From: Chloroflexota bacterium | Lineage (GTDB): Bacteria; Chloroflexota; Dormibacteria; CF-121 | Reading direction: 5' to 3' | Assembly: GCA_005889395.1 (NCBI GenBank) | Contig: VBFX01000217.1 | Coordinates: 1 to 19,592, forward strand | Length of the DNA: 19,592 nt | Shown here: in pieces, positions 13,162 through 19,592 of the stretch | Numbering within the stretch: position 1 is the stretch's first letter | How the letters are laid out: each line of letters opens with the position of its first letter | Notes under the pieces: generated by a model | Seen by the model: only the letters and a program-made list of their open reading frames with translations | The model's database searches: none | Told to the model about the DNA's origin: nothing | Program-made: the position numbers and the translations under genes

Positions 13162-14211
13162 ATGAGGCGGCTGATGGATAGCGTGCCGGGGCGCGTCATC
13201 CGCAAGTTCCTCGAGGACCAGGCGCCAAACTGGGCGGCGCTGATCGCTTGGAATGCGCTCTTCGCCATGTTCCCGATCGTGATCTTTGTCGCGTCACTGC
13301 TTGGCTTTGCCCTGCGCTTTTTCGGTGAGGCGAACATCGCGGTCTACAAGACGATTTTTAGTGTTATCCCGAACGACGCCGGGCAGCAGGACCAGGTGAT
13401 CAAGGCCGTTACCGGCGTGAAGAGTCAGAGCGGGCTGCTGTTTATCGTGGGCCTGGTCGGCCTTCTCTGGGGAGGGTCGGCGTTGTTCGGCGCTATGGAG
13501 CAGGCGTTCGCAGTGATCTGTCACACCAAACCCAGGGACTTCATTCGGCAGAAGCTGATCGCGGTCGGCATGGTCTTCCTGTTCACCATCCTGGTGGGCG
13601 TTGCCGTTGCCACCTCATCGATTCTTCCGGCCCTCAAGAACATCCCCGACATTCCCACCTTCCTCTACTCGGGCGCGGCGGCATTCATCCTACAGGTGAT
13701 CGTTGGGGTGGTTGCCGGCTTCCTTCTGTTCGGTAGCATCTACTACGTGATTCCAAACCGCAAGCAGGAGTTCCGCAAAGTCGTGCCCGGTGCGCTCGCG
13801 GCGGGCATCCTGTTCGAGCTTGTGACCCTGCTGTTTCCCCTTTACCTCTCCATCAACCGGGGCATCAACCAGTACGGCGCCACGTTTGGCCTGCTCTTCC
13901 TCTTAATGACGTTCTTCTTCTTCCTGGGACTGATAACCATGATCGGCGTGGAGGTCAACAGCGTGATCTACCCCGTACCCATCGACCTACCGGGCAAAGA
14001 CAGCCACGCCGTCGCCACTCCGGCGTGGGGACCTGAAGGCGAACTCGCGGCCGTCGGCGGTGGCCGGCGCCGTGAGCGCAACGGACACGCGGGCAATGGC
14101 GCGTCCCGCAACGGACGGCGCGGCATCCCGGCGCGCGCGGCACTCGGCATGGCCGTTGTGGCCTCGGTCGTCGGGGTACTCCTCGGTCGCCGTAGCGCCA
14201 GCTCCGACTGA
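13162..14211 (+). CDS. YihY/virulence factor BrkB family membrane protein
   Basis: A 349-residue inner-membrane protein of the YihY/BrkB (formerly RNase BN) family. Hallmarks are the N-terminal NWAALIAWNALFAMFPIVIF, LLWGGSALFGAMEQAFAVIC in the second span region, the central block YYVIPNRKQEFRKVVPGALAAG, and LLFLLMTFFFFLGLITMIGVEVN near the end of the core. Six spans are expected. The role is not settled; transport or envelope functions have been proposed. Residues from about 285 form a polar, Gly/Arg-rich tail (RRRERNGHAGNGASRNGRRG) followed by a last hydrophobic segment AALGMAVVASVVGVLLGRR, which is extra to the family core. The frame is open upstream over rpiA; ATG 13162 is chosen from the TAGAAT box. 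Confidence 0.9.
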   Translation: MRRLMDSVPGRVIRKFLEDQAPNWAALIAWNALFAMFPIVIFVASLLGFALRFFGEANIAVYKTIFSVIPNDAGQQDQVIKAVTGVKSQSGLLFIVGLVGLLWGGSALFGAMEQAFAVICHTKPRDFIRQKLIAVGMVFLFTILVGVAVATSSILPALKNIPDIPTFLYSGAAAFILQVIVGVVAGFLLFGSIYYVIPNRKQEFRKVVPGALAAGILFELVTLLFPLYLSINRGINQYGATFGLLFLLMTFFFFLGLITMIGVEVNSVIYPVPIDLPGKDSHAVATPAWGPEGELAAVGGGRRRERNGHAGNGASRNGRRGIPARAALGMAVVASVVGVLLGRRSASSD

Positions 14212-14219
14212 AGGGCCGG

Positions 14220-14225
14220 TAGACT
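14220..14225 (+). promoter_or_regulatory. -10 box of the sdh operon, leaderless type
   Basis: TAGACT, 6 nt, then the GTG start of sdhC at 14232, all within the 20-bp gap after the YihY gene. No Shine-Dalgarno is present and no -35 box is evident. Confidence 0.45.
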
Positions 14226-14231
14226 TATCGC

Positions 14232-14999
14232 GTGGCGGTTGAGGCACTCACTCCGCGGCCGGCGTCGGCCAAGGAGGCGTCACCGGGCCGAGCCTGGTGG
14301 ATCGAGCCGGCTCTCACGGTCGTTTGCTACAGCGCCTTCGTCATTTATGCCAGCTGGTCCGTCTTCTCCGGCACGGTCGTCGGCTACGATCCCTACGTTT
14401 CGCCGTTCTTTTCGACCTGGCTCGGCTTCGGTCTGATCAAAGTCCCGGTCATCGGTATCCTGATCCCCATCCTCGCGGTCATTCCGCTGGGCCTCCGAGG
14501 CAGCTGCTATTACTACCGGAAGTCGTACTTCCGGTCATTCTTCTGGGACCCACCGGCTTGCGCCATCCAGGAATTGAAGCGCGGCCGCTACCGCGGCGAG
14601 ACGCGATTTCCCTGGGTCCTCAATAACTATCACCGCTACTTCCTGCTGCTGAGCCTGATCGTGCTGCTCTTTCTGTGGGTCGATGTCGTGCGCGCCTTCA
14701 TGCTCCAAGGGCATTTCTTCATTGGCCTGGGCTCCGTCGTGCTGCTGGTCAACGTCATCCTGTTGAGCGCCTACAGCCTGACCTGCCACTCGTTCAGGTA
14801 TCTCATGGGCGGCCGGATCGATCGCTTCTCGCGGGCGCGGGCCGGACGGCTCTGGCACCGGATCGTCATGCTGCTCAACCGGGCGAACCCCCAGCACGGA
14901 GCCTGGGCGTGGTACAGCATGTTCTCGGTCGCGCTCACGGACGTGTATGTCCGACTTTTGATGTCGGGCATCATTCACGAACCCAGGGTGATCTTCTGA
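14232..14999 (+). CDS. sdhC: Succinate dehydrogenase membrane anchor subunit (Sdh1 type)
   Basis: A 255-residue membrane protein with about five spans, placed directly before the flavoprotein and Fe-S genes. It resembles the single membrane subunit of the mycobacterial Sdh1 (Rv0249c-like) complex rather than the small SdhC/SdhD pair. The characteristic cytosolic segment is SCYYYRKSYFRSFFWDPPAC followed by GETRFPWVLNNYHRYF. Histidines in NNYHRYF, QGHFF, CHSFRYL and WHRIV are possible heme or quinone-site residues, but I cannot assign ligands. The start is GTG at 14232, 6 nt after TAGACT. The stop TGA overlaps the proposed CTG start of sdhA. The membrane unit takes electrons from the Fe-S subunit to menaquinone or another quinone. 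Confidence 0.88.
   Translation: MAVEALTPRPASAKEASPGRAWWIEPALTVVCYSAFVIYASWSVFSGTVVGYDPYVSPFFSTWLGFGLIKVPVIGILIPILAVIPLGLRGSCYYYRKSYFRSFFWDPPACAIQELKRGRYRGETRFPWVLNNYHRYFLLLSLIVLLFLWVDVVRAFMLQGHFFIGLGSVVLLVNVILLSAYSLTCHSFRYLMGGRIDRFSRARAGRLWHRIVMLLNRANPQHGAWAWYSMFSVALTDVYVRLLMSGIIHEPRVIF
14985..14991 (+). promoter_or_regulatory. Shine-Dalgarno supporting a CTG start for sdhA
   Basis: AGGGTGA matches the anti-Shine-Dalgarno well and ends 4 nt before CTG at 14996. No ATG, GTG or TTG in the sdhA frame lies at a useful distance. Confidence 0.55.
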
Positions 15000-16774
15000 G
15001 CGAGTCCTTCCAGACGCTGACGGCGGACGTACTCGTGATCGGCGCCGGTGGCGCCGGCATGCGCGCGGCGATCGAGGCGGCGGCCGCGGGCGCGCGAGTT
15101 GCGGTGGTCTGCAAGTCGCTGCTCGGGAAGGCGCACACGGTGATGGCCGAGGGCGGCATTGCGGCGGCCCTCGGCAACCTCGACCCGGACGACAACTGGC
15201 AGGTGCACTTCCAGGACACGATGCGCGGCGGTCAGATGATCAACAACTGGCGGATGGCCGAGCTACATGCCCGCGAGTCGCCGGACCGCGTCTACGAGCT
15301 CGAGACCTACGGCGCGATTTTCGACCGGACCCCCGACGGCCGCGTTCTGCAGCGGGCCTTCGGCGCCCATACGTATCGACGGCTCTGCCACGTCGGTGAT
15401 CGTACTGGCCTGGAAATGATCCGCAGCCTGCAGGACCGCATCGTCCAGCTGGGCATCGAGGTCCACATGGAGGTCACGCTGACGAGGTTGCTAAAAGATG
15501 GCGACCGGGTCATTGGCGCCTTCGGCTACAACCGGATCGACGGCGCTTTTATGACTTTCAGATCCAAGGCGGTCATCATCGCGACAGGCGGCTGGGGCCG
15601 TATCTACAAGGTCACGTCGAACTCCTGGGAGGGCACCGGCGACGGCGTCGGCATGGGCTTCGAAGCCGGGGCCGAGGTCCTCGATCCGGAAATGGTGCAG
15701 TTCCATCCCACCGGCATGGTCTGGCCGCCCGGCGTTCGCGGCATCCTGGTCACGGAGGCCGTCCGCGGCGAGGGCGGCTACCTGACGAACAGCCAGGGTA
15801 AACGCTTCATGCTCGAGTACGACCCGAAAAAGAAAGAGCTCTCGTCGCGGGACGTCGTCGCGAGGTCCATCTACAAAGAAGTCCAGGCCGGCCGTGGCAC
15901 GGAGCACGGCGGAGCGTACCTGGATGTCCGCCACCTCGGCGCAGAAAAGATCAAGAAGACACTGCCGTCGATGTACGAGCAATTTCTCCGGCTGGCGGAT
16001 GTCGATATCGCGAAGGCGCCGATGGAAGTCGCACCGACCATCCATTACGCCATGGGTGGACTGCGAGTCGAGGCGGAGACAGGTGCGACCACCCTCCCCG
16101 GGCTGTACGCCGCCGGCGAGGCGGCCGCCGGACTGCACGGCGCCAACCGGCTGGGGGGGAACTCACTGTCCGATCTGCTCGTCTTCGGCCGCCGCGCCGG
16201 TGAAGCAGCGGCCGCCTACCAGCGCAACACCGGCCTTGGCACCATCGATGAGCGCCAGGTTAACGACGAGCAGCAACTCTTGTTGCTGCCCCTGGTCGGC
16301 GAGGGTAAAGAGAATCCGTACCTGCTGCAACAGGAGCTTCAGGGGGCGATGCAGGACGGCGCCGGTCTGGCCCGCGAAGAGAAATCACTCAAGGCCTGCC
16401 TCGACAGGGTCCTCGAGTTGCGGCAGCGTTCGGCCCGCATCCATGTTCCGGGATCGCGCAAGTACAACCCCGGGTGGCACACGGCGCGCGATCTTCGGTT
16501 CATGCTGACGATCGCCGAAGCAATCGTGCGCGCCGCCATCGAGCGCCGCGAGAGCCGCGGGGCGCACTGGAGGCTCGACTACCTGGAGAAAGATCCGGCG
16601 CTGGGCCGGGTGAACTTTATTGCGTACAGTGACGCCGGTCGGGTCAAGCTCAAGACCCGGCCGGTAGTGGAGATGCCTCCGGAGCTCGCCAAGCTATTTG
16701 CCGACACCGCGGCTCCCCCGCCCGCATCTCGGCCACCGGCGTCGACGCCACCGAAGCAGCCAGTGCGTAGATGA
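14996..16774 (+). CDS. sdhA: Succinate dehydrogenase / fumarate reductase flavoprotein subunit
   Basis: FAD-containing subunit that oxidises succinate to fumarate, 592 residues from the proposed start. The FAD dinucleotide fold is VLVIGAGGAGMRAA (12-25). KAHTVMAEGGI (45-55) contains His47, in the position of the covalent FAD histidine. FHPTG, LVTEAVRGEGGYL and SSRDVVARSIY carry active-site residues, including the catalytic arginine region. HYAMGGL and GANRLGGNSLSDLLVFGRRAG complete the FAD site. The last 25 residues are Pro-rich. The start is CTG at 14996, sharing CTGA with the sdhC stop and preceded by AGGGTGA; GTG codons further in would delete the FAD motif. The 3' end overlaps sdhB as ATGA. 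Confidence 0.95.
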   Translation: MSESFQTLTADVLVIGAGGAGMRAAIEAAAAGARVAVVCKSLLGKAHTVMAEGGIAAALGNLDPDDNWQVHFQDTMRGGQMINNWRMAELHARESPDRVYELETYGAIFDRTPDGRVLQRAFGAHTYRRLCHVGDRTGLEMIRSLQDRIVQLGIEVHMEVTLTRLLKDGDRVIGAFGYNRIDGAFMTFRSKAVIIATGGWGRIYKVTSNSWEGTGDGVGMGFEAGAEVLDPEMVQFHPTGMVWPPGVRGILVTEAVRGEGGYLTNSQGKRFMLEYDPKKKELSSRDVVARSIYKEVQAGRGTEHGGAYLDVRHLGAEKIKKTLPSMYEQFLRLADVDIAKAPMEVAPTIHYAMGGLRVEAETGATTLPGLYAAGEAAAGLHGANRLGGNSLSDLLVFGRRAGEAAAAYQRNTGLGTIDERQVNDEQQLLLLPLVGEGKENPYLLQQELQGAMQDGAGLAREEKSLKACLDRVLELRQRSARIHVPGSRKYNPGWHTARDLRFMLTIAEAIVRAAIERRESRGAHWRLDYLEKDPALGRVNFIAYSDAGRVKLKTRPVVEMPPELAKLFADTAAPPPASRPPASTPPKQPVRR

Positions 16775-17859
16775 GCGAATCGAAGCTGGCGCAAAAGGCC
16801 GGACCGAACAGCTCGATCGTCCTGCGGATCTTCCGTGGCGACACGAATGGCGGGCGCGAGCAGCGCTTCGAGGTGCCGTCGATCGAAGGCATGGTCGTGC
16901 TCGACGCCGTCCACTATGTCCAGGCGCACTTCGCGAACGATCTGGCCTGTCGCTGGAACTGCAAGGCCGCCAGGTGCGGCTCGTGCAGCGCGGAGATCAA
17001 CGGCCGGCCGCGCCTCATGTGCAAGACGCGCGTCGACGAGTTCGACAACGAAGACATCCACGTCGGGCCGATGCGTGCGTTTCCGTTGATCAAGGACCTG
17101 GTGACTGACGTCTCCTGGAACTACGAGGTCAACAAGCAGATCCCCGGATTCACGCCGGCGCCCAGTGAGCCGGTCCCGTACAAGATGCTGCCCGAGGACA
17201 CGGAACGCGTCTACGAGTACCGCAAGTGCATCGAGTGCTTCCTCTGCCAGGACGTCTGTCACGTGCTGCGCAACCACGACGACAAGTCCGCCTACTACGG
17301 GCCGCGATACATGGTGCGCATCGCGGCGCTCGAGATGCATCCCCTCGACACCCGCAAGCGCACCGGCCTGCTGCACGGCAAGGCCGGCATCGGCATGTGC
17401 AATATCACGAAGTGCTGCCAGGAAGTCTGCCCCGAGCACATCAAGATCACGGATAACGCGATCATCCCCCTGAAAGAACGCACCGCCAGCGACGTCTATG
17501 ATCCGGTGGTGCGGATCGCGCGCAAAATCAATCCCTTCCGTGGCGTCGCCGCAACGGCAGCCCTGGAAGAGGCCAGGCCGAGCCAGGCGACCGGCCCGCA
17601 GCGATTCAGCGTCAGGGACGTCGTCCGGCTGAAAACCCGCGGCCGCCGGCTCGCTCGGGTTGGCAGCGTCCTGCCGGACCGCAGACTCGAGGTCTGGGTC
17701 CTACAGATGAACGGCACCGTCCAACACTGGGACGGGCCCAAGGTGGTCCGAACGTCCGACGTCGCGAGCAACTACGGCCCCCTCGATGACGTCGGGATCG
17801 GCGCCAAGCTGGTGGAGCAGTACATCACCGAGGATCACGAAGCCCAGCACAACGGATAG
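16771..17859 (+). CDS. sdhB: Succinate dehydrogenase iron-sulfur subunit with C-terminal extension
   Basis: Carries electrons from FAD to the quinone site through three clusters. [2Fe-2S] ligands are Cys64, Cys69, Cys72 and Cys84, with an additional Cys60. The [4Fe-4S] motif CIECFLCQDVC has Cys153, 156, 159 and Cys163. The third cluster uses CNITKCCQEVCPEH (Cys210 to Cys220). The family core ends near residue 255 (DPVVRIARKI). About 107 further residues follow: a short linker, a segment that looks like a small beta-barrel (RFSVRDVVRLKTRGRRLARV, then LEVWVLQMNGTVQHW) and a helical tail. I do not recognise this domain. There is no frameshift at the join. ATG at 16771 overlaps the sdhA stop by 4 bp. 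It is probably the last gene of the operon. Confidence 0.95.
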   Translation: MSESKLAQKAGPNSSIVLRIFRGDTNGGREQRFEVPSIEGMVVLDAVHYVQAHFANDLACRWNCKAARCGSCSAEINGRPRLMCKTRVDEFDNEDIHVGPMRAFPLIKDLVTDVSWNYEVNKQIPGFTPAPSEPVPYKMLPEDTERVYEYRKCIECFLCQDVCHVLRNHDDKSAYYGPRYMVRIAALEMHPLDTRKRTGLLHGKAGIGMCNITKCCQEVCPEHIKITDNAIIPLKERTASDVYDPVVRIARKINPFRGVAATAALEEARPSQATGPQRFSVRDVVRLKTRGRRLARVGSVLPDRRLEVWVLQMNGTVQHWDGPKVVRTSDVASNYGPLDDVGIGAKLVEQYITEDHEAQHNG

Positions 17860-17913
17860 CCGTCCGTTGGGTCGCCCGAGAGAAAGCGCAAGCCGGCCCG
17901 TTGCAGTATCGCC

Positions 17914-18234
17914 TTGATTCGCGAGCTACGTGCAATTCCCCAACGGCAGCGGGTGACGATCGCCGCCGTTTGCCTACCCGCCGCGCTGGCGTTTTTCGTG
18001 GTCGCTTTGACCTTTGTAATCTTCGCCTTCAACGTGATCGACGCCGGAACATGGGCCTACCTGGGAGTGCCAATCGGCATCCTCGTTCTGTCTGGCGTCT
18101 GCGGGCTGCTGGGACGCGGGCTCACCGGTCGTGCTTATCCGGGCGTACTGGTCGCCGGAATCGCCATGTTGGTCCTCAGCCTTGTTGCCGTTGGCTGGGC
18201 GCTGCTGGCGGTCGCCGCCAGCTCCGTGATCTGA
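17914..18234 (+). CDS. Small membrane protein (106 aa), unknown
   Basis: A 106-residue protein with a basic N-terminus (RELRAIPQRQRV) and three hydrophobic segments (about 15-41, 48-68 and 76-105). The positive residues at the N-terminus suggest it faces the cytosol. No family is recognised. TTG at 17914 is the only NTG start between the preceding in-frame stop (which is the sdhB TAG) and the membrane segments; GTG at 17953 would shorten the basic head. No Shine-Dalgarno is visible. The gene lies 54 bp after sdhB and could be the distal gene of that operon. A role as a fourth Sdh subunit is possible but unsupported. Confidence 0.65.
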   Translation: MIRELRAIPQRQRVTIAAVCLPAALAFFVVALTFVIFAFNVIDAGTWAYLGVPIGILVLSGVCGLLGRGLTGRAYPGVLVAGIAMLVLSLVAVGWALLAVAASSVI

Positions 18235-18291
18235 CGGGCTCGAGGTCTCAGGGTAAGCAGGCTAAGCCGCGGCACAATGCGAGTTCGAACG

Positions 18292-18321
18292 TTGACGCCT
18301 GTCGACGCCGAACGCTATAAG
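18292..18321 (+). promoter_or_regulatory. Promoter of the GlsB/YeaQ-like gene
   Basis: TTGACG (18292-18297), 18-bp spacer, TATAAG (18316-18321), then 7 nt to the ATG at 18329. Both boxes are near consensus. GGAAGGG is only 1 nt from the ATG, too close to be a normal Shine-Dalgarno, so the mRNA is probably leaderless. Confidence 0.65.
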
Positions 18322-18328
18322 GAAGGGT

Positions 18329-18592
18329 ATGGGCATAATCGCGTGGATCGTTCTCGGACTGATTGCCGGCGTCCTCGCCAAGCTGATCATGCCGGGACGT
18401 GACCCGGGCGGCATCATCGTGACCATGCTGATCGGCATCGCCGGCGCGCTGGTCGGCGGGTTCGTGTTCAGCCTGTTCGGTGGCGGTGGCGTTACCGGCG
18501 TGAATCTGGGCTCGATCATCGTTGCCGTCGTTGGCGCGCTGATCCTGCTCGCGGTCTACCGCTTGGTTGCGGGCCGCCGGCGAAGCTACTGA
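18329..18592 (+). CDS. GlsB/YeaQ/YmgE family stress-response membrane protein
   Basis: An 87-residue protein with three hydrophobic segments and the family signature IIAWIVLGLIAGVLAKLIMP, then GRDPGGIIVTMLIGIAGALVG and a Gly-rich loop. A final membrane span follows, with a basic tail GRRRS. Family members, also called transglycosylase-associated proteins, are induced by stress in several bacteria; their biochemical role is unknown. Length is normal. It has its own leaderless promoter. As read, its stop overlaps the end of the frameshifted SGNH frame on the other strand by 7 bp; the repaired SGNH frame would end 21 bp away. Confidence 0.92.
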   Translation: MGIIAWIVLGLIAGVLAKLIMPGRDPGGIIVTMLIGIAGALVGGFVFSLFGGGGVTGVNLGSIIVAVVGALILLAVYRLVAGRRRSY

Positions 18593-18613
18593 TCTAACCG
18601 CCCCAGATCAAGT

Positions 18614-19275
18614 TCAGACGTAGACCCGGGAATGGTCGGACGTCGGTCCGGCCAGGCCGAGTGAACGCATGATGGCTCGGGCGATCTTCTCTCCCCAAGG
18701 GACGACGGCTCGATCGGGTTGGCGTAGTCCGCTGGCTCGGTGCAGACGAGCCGGAGGTCGATCACCTGGAGCTTTGACTCGAACGCCACACGCAGGATGA
18801 CATCGTTGAAGGCCATCAGGGCTACCCGCGCCGCGGCGCCTTCTTGCCCGCTGAGGTCGCCGTTGTAGATCGTGCAGATTGTCGTCGGCAAACCCAGCTG
18901 GCGAACGCGATCGATGGCCGCCCGGTAGCCTCGTTCAAAGCCCGGGACGCGTTTTCCGAGGCTCAGGAGGGCCTCTAACGAGGACTTCGCCTTGAGTCGC
19001 AGGACATCAAGGTTCTGGCGGACATCGTTACCGCCTATCGAGACAACAACGTGGGTGACGTCCGCTGGCAGCCCATAGAGCTGATGCTCGAGATCACCCA
19101 TCATGGCCCCGTCCAGGGCCAGGAGTGACGCGCGCCACCCGGCGGGCAGCATGCTCGTGAGCTGCTTCACGACACCCGGACCGCCTGAGGTGTAGGCGCC
19201 ATTGTCCAGGACAGAGTCTCCGAGCAACGCAACATGGCCGTTCATCTGGACACGACTTTTCGAATCATGGCTCAT
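18614..19275 (-). pseudogene. SGNH/GDSL hydrolase, disrupted by an apparent one-base frameshift
   Basis: An esterase/lipase-like hydrolase fold with HVALLGDSVLDNG (block I, Ser21), the oxyanion block SIGGNDVR (79-86, Gly and Asn), and the C-terminal block CTEPADYANPIEPS (178-191). Up to there the frame is intact from ATG 19275 (ATG 19245 is an alternative). After residue 193 the frame reads into a Pro/Arg/Ser-rich tail unlike the family and ends at 18586. In the next frame the expected family end appears directly (GEKIARAIMRSLGL) and stops at TGA 18614-18616. One missing G in the GGGG run (18693-18696 on the plus strand, read as CCCC) explains it. This is either a real mutation or a sequencing error; the given coordinates are those of the repaired gene. 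The usual block V histidine is not evident. Confidence 0.8.
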
Positions 19276-19295
19276 TACGACACACAGCTGTCGTA
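19276..19295. repeat. Inverted repeat between divergent genes, operator-like
   Basis: TACGACA, 6-nt spacer, TGTCGTA: a perfect 7-bp inverted repeat filling most of the 23-bp gap between the SGNH start (19275) and the DUF222 start (19299). A symmetric site at this place could bind a dimeric regulator acting on both genes. Confidence 0.45.
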
Positions 19296-19298
19296 GCA

Positions 19299-19592
19299 AT
19301 GATCCAGGCTTACAGCATGGCCGCGGCAGAGGTCTCCAGCGCCCGAGGTCGTCAGTTCGAGGCCGCCGTGGAGAAGTTGCGGGCCGGCGTCCAGGCGATG
19401 ACGGCGTGGGTTGGCGGGGCTGAGGCCGAGGGGCTTGGCGAAGCGCTGATTCAGATCCGCGAAGCGGGCATCGATCCGCTGGAAGCCGTCTTCGCCAGCG
19501 GCGTGCGCCGGTTCGACAAGTCGGGCGAGTACAAGGCCGACGGCGCCCTCTCACTGACCGCCTGGTTGCGCTGGAAGTGCAAGCTCTCCGGC
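19299..19592 (+). CDS. DUF222 / HNH endonuclease family protein, N-terminus only
   Basis: The frame from ATG 19299 is open for 98 codons to the window end. The N-terminal helices (SSARGRQFEAAVEKLRAG, then LGEALIQIREAGIDPLEAVF) lead to VRRFDKSGEYKADGALSLTA followed by WLRWKCKLSG. That segment matches the DUF222 domain pattern of a small-residue helix, DGA.S...WLR..., found in actinobacterial 13E12-type proteins. Such proteins usually carry an HNH nuclease domain near residue 300, which would lie outside this window and is not seen. ATG 19317 is an alternative start. The genes are often repeated in genomes and many are considered mobile-element-like. Confidence 0.75.
   Translation, partial: MIQAYSMAAAEVSSARGRQFEAAVEKLRAGVQAMTAWVGGAEAEGLGEALIQIREAGIDPLEAVFASGVRRFDKSGEYKADGALSLTAWLRWKCKLSG

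Noticed and set aside
14675..14995. Longer N-terminus for SdhA running back into sdhC
   Set aside because: It would add about 107 residues that are the out-of-frame reading of sdhC, with no family match; the FAD motif expects a start near 14996.
17857..17916. Readthrough fusion of sdhB with the downstream small membrane protein
   Set aside because: Both are in the same frame with a single TAG between, but 18 codons of non-family sequence separate them and the stop context shows no readthrough signal I recognise.
19276..19592. DUF222 gene as part of a defence system
   Set aside because: Only the N-terminal DUF222 part is present, without a visible nuclease domain or known defence partners; the adjacent SGNH gene is not evidence for defence.

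Overview
The window is high-GC, tightly packed bacterial chromosome. Nearly every base is coding, and genes are often joined by 1-14 bp overlaps. Several traits recall soil lineages around Actinomycetota, Chloroflexota and Candidatus Dormibacterota: a LeuB of the actinobacterial type, an Sdh1-like succinate dehydrogenase with a single membrane subunit, the N-terminus of a DUF222 (13E12-type) HNH protein, many GTG/TTG starts, and many start codons lying 6-7 nt after a TANNNT-like -10 box (leaderless transcription). This placement is inference from gene content, not a computed taxonomy.

Layout. 1-3140 (minus strand): an M55 D-aminopeptidase coupled to trpD, then a separately promoted leuB that runs off the left edge; a possible 54-residue membrane protein lies on the plus strand between trpD and leuB. 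3141-3365: a non-coding gap with two hairpins. 3366-5331 (minus): E1 beta and E1 alpha of a branched-chain-type 2-oxoacid dehydrogenase, without E2 or E3. 5361-8264 (minus): a TPP riboswitch operon of an NCS1 (CytX-like) transporter, thiD and an O-methyltransferase. 8266-9113 (minus): an 81-residue protein and a sulfite-oxidase-like molybdoenzyme, divergent over only 23 bp from a multi-span membrane protein (9137-10006, plus). 10128-11280 (plus): a secreted CAP-domain protein and thioredoxin. 11284-13124 (minus): rpiA with a DUF4177-like small protein, then a strong promoter and structured leader before a 136-residue unknown and a DUF971 protein. 13162-18592 (plus): a YihY/BrkB membrane protein, the sdhC-sdhA-sdhB operon, a small membrane protein and a GlsB/YeaQ protein. 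18614-19275 (minus): an SGNH hydrolase broken by an apparent one-base frameshift. 19299-19592 (plus): the start of a DUF222/HNH gene.

The content is mainly housekeeping and salvage metabolism: amino-acid synthesis (trpD, leuB), branched-chain oxoacid oxidation, thiamine precursor uptake and phosphorylation under TPP control, the pentose phosphate pathway (rpiA), redox (trxA, the Mo enzyme) and the respiratory chain (sdh). I see no CRISPR array, tRNA, rRNA, insertion sequence or prophage, and no clear new multi-gene system. The points worth a second look are the extended SdhB, the CTG starts of sdhA and the DUF971 gene, the overlapping divergent -10 boxes at 9119-9129, the structured leader at 12053-12163, the frameshifted SGNH gene, and the inverted repeat between that gene and the HNH gene.
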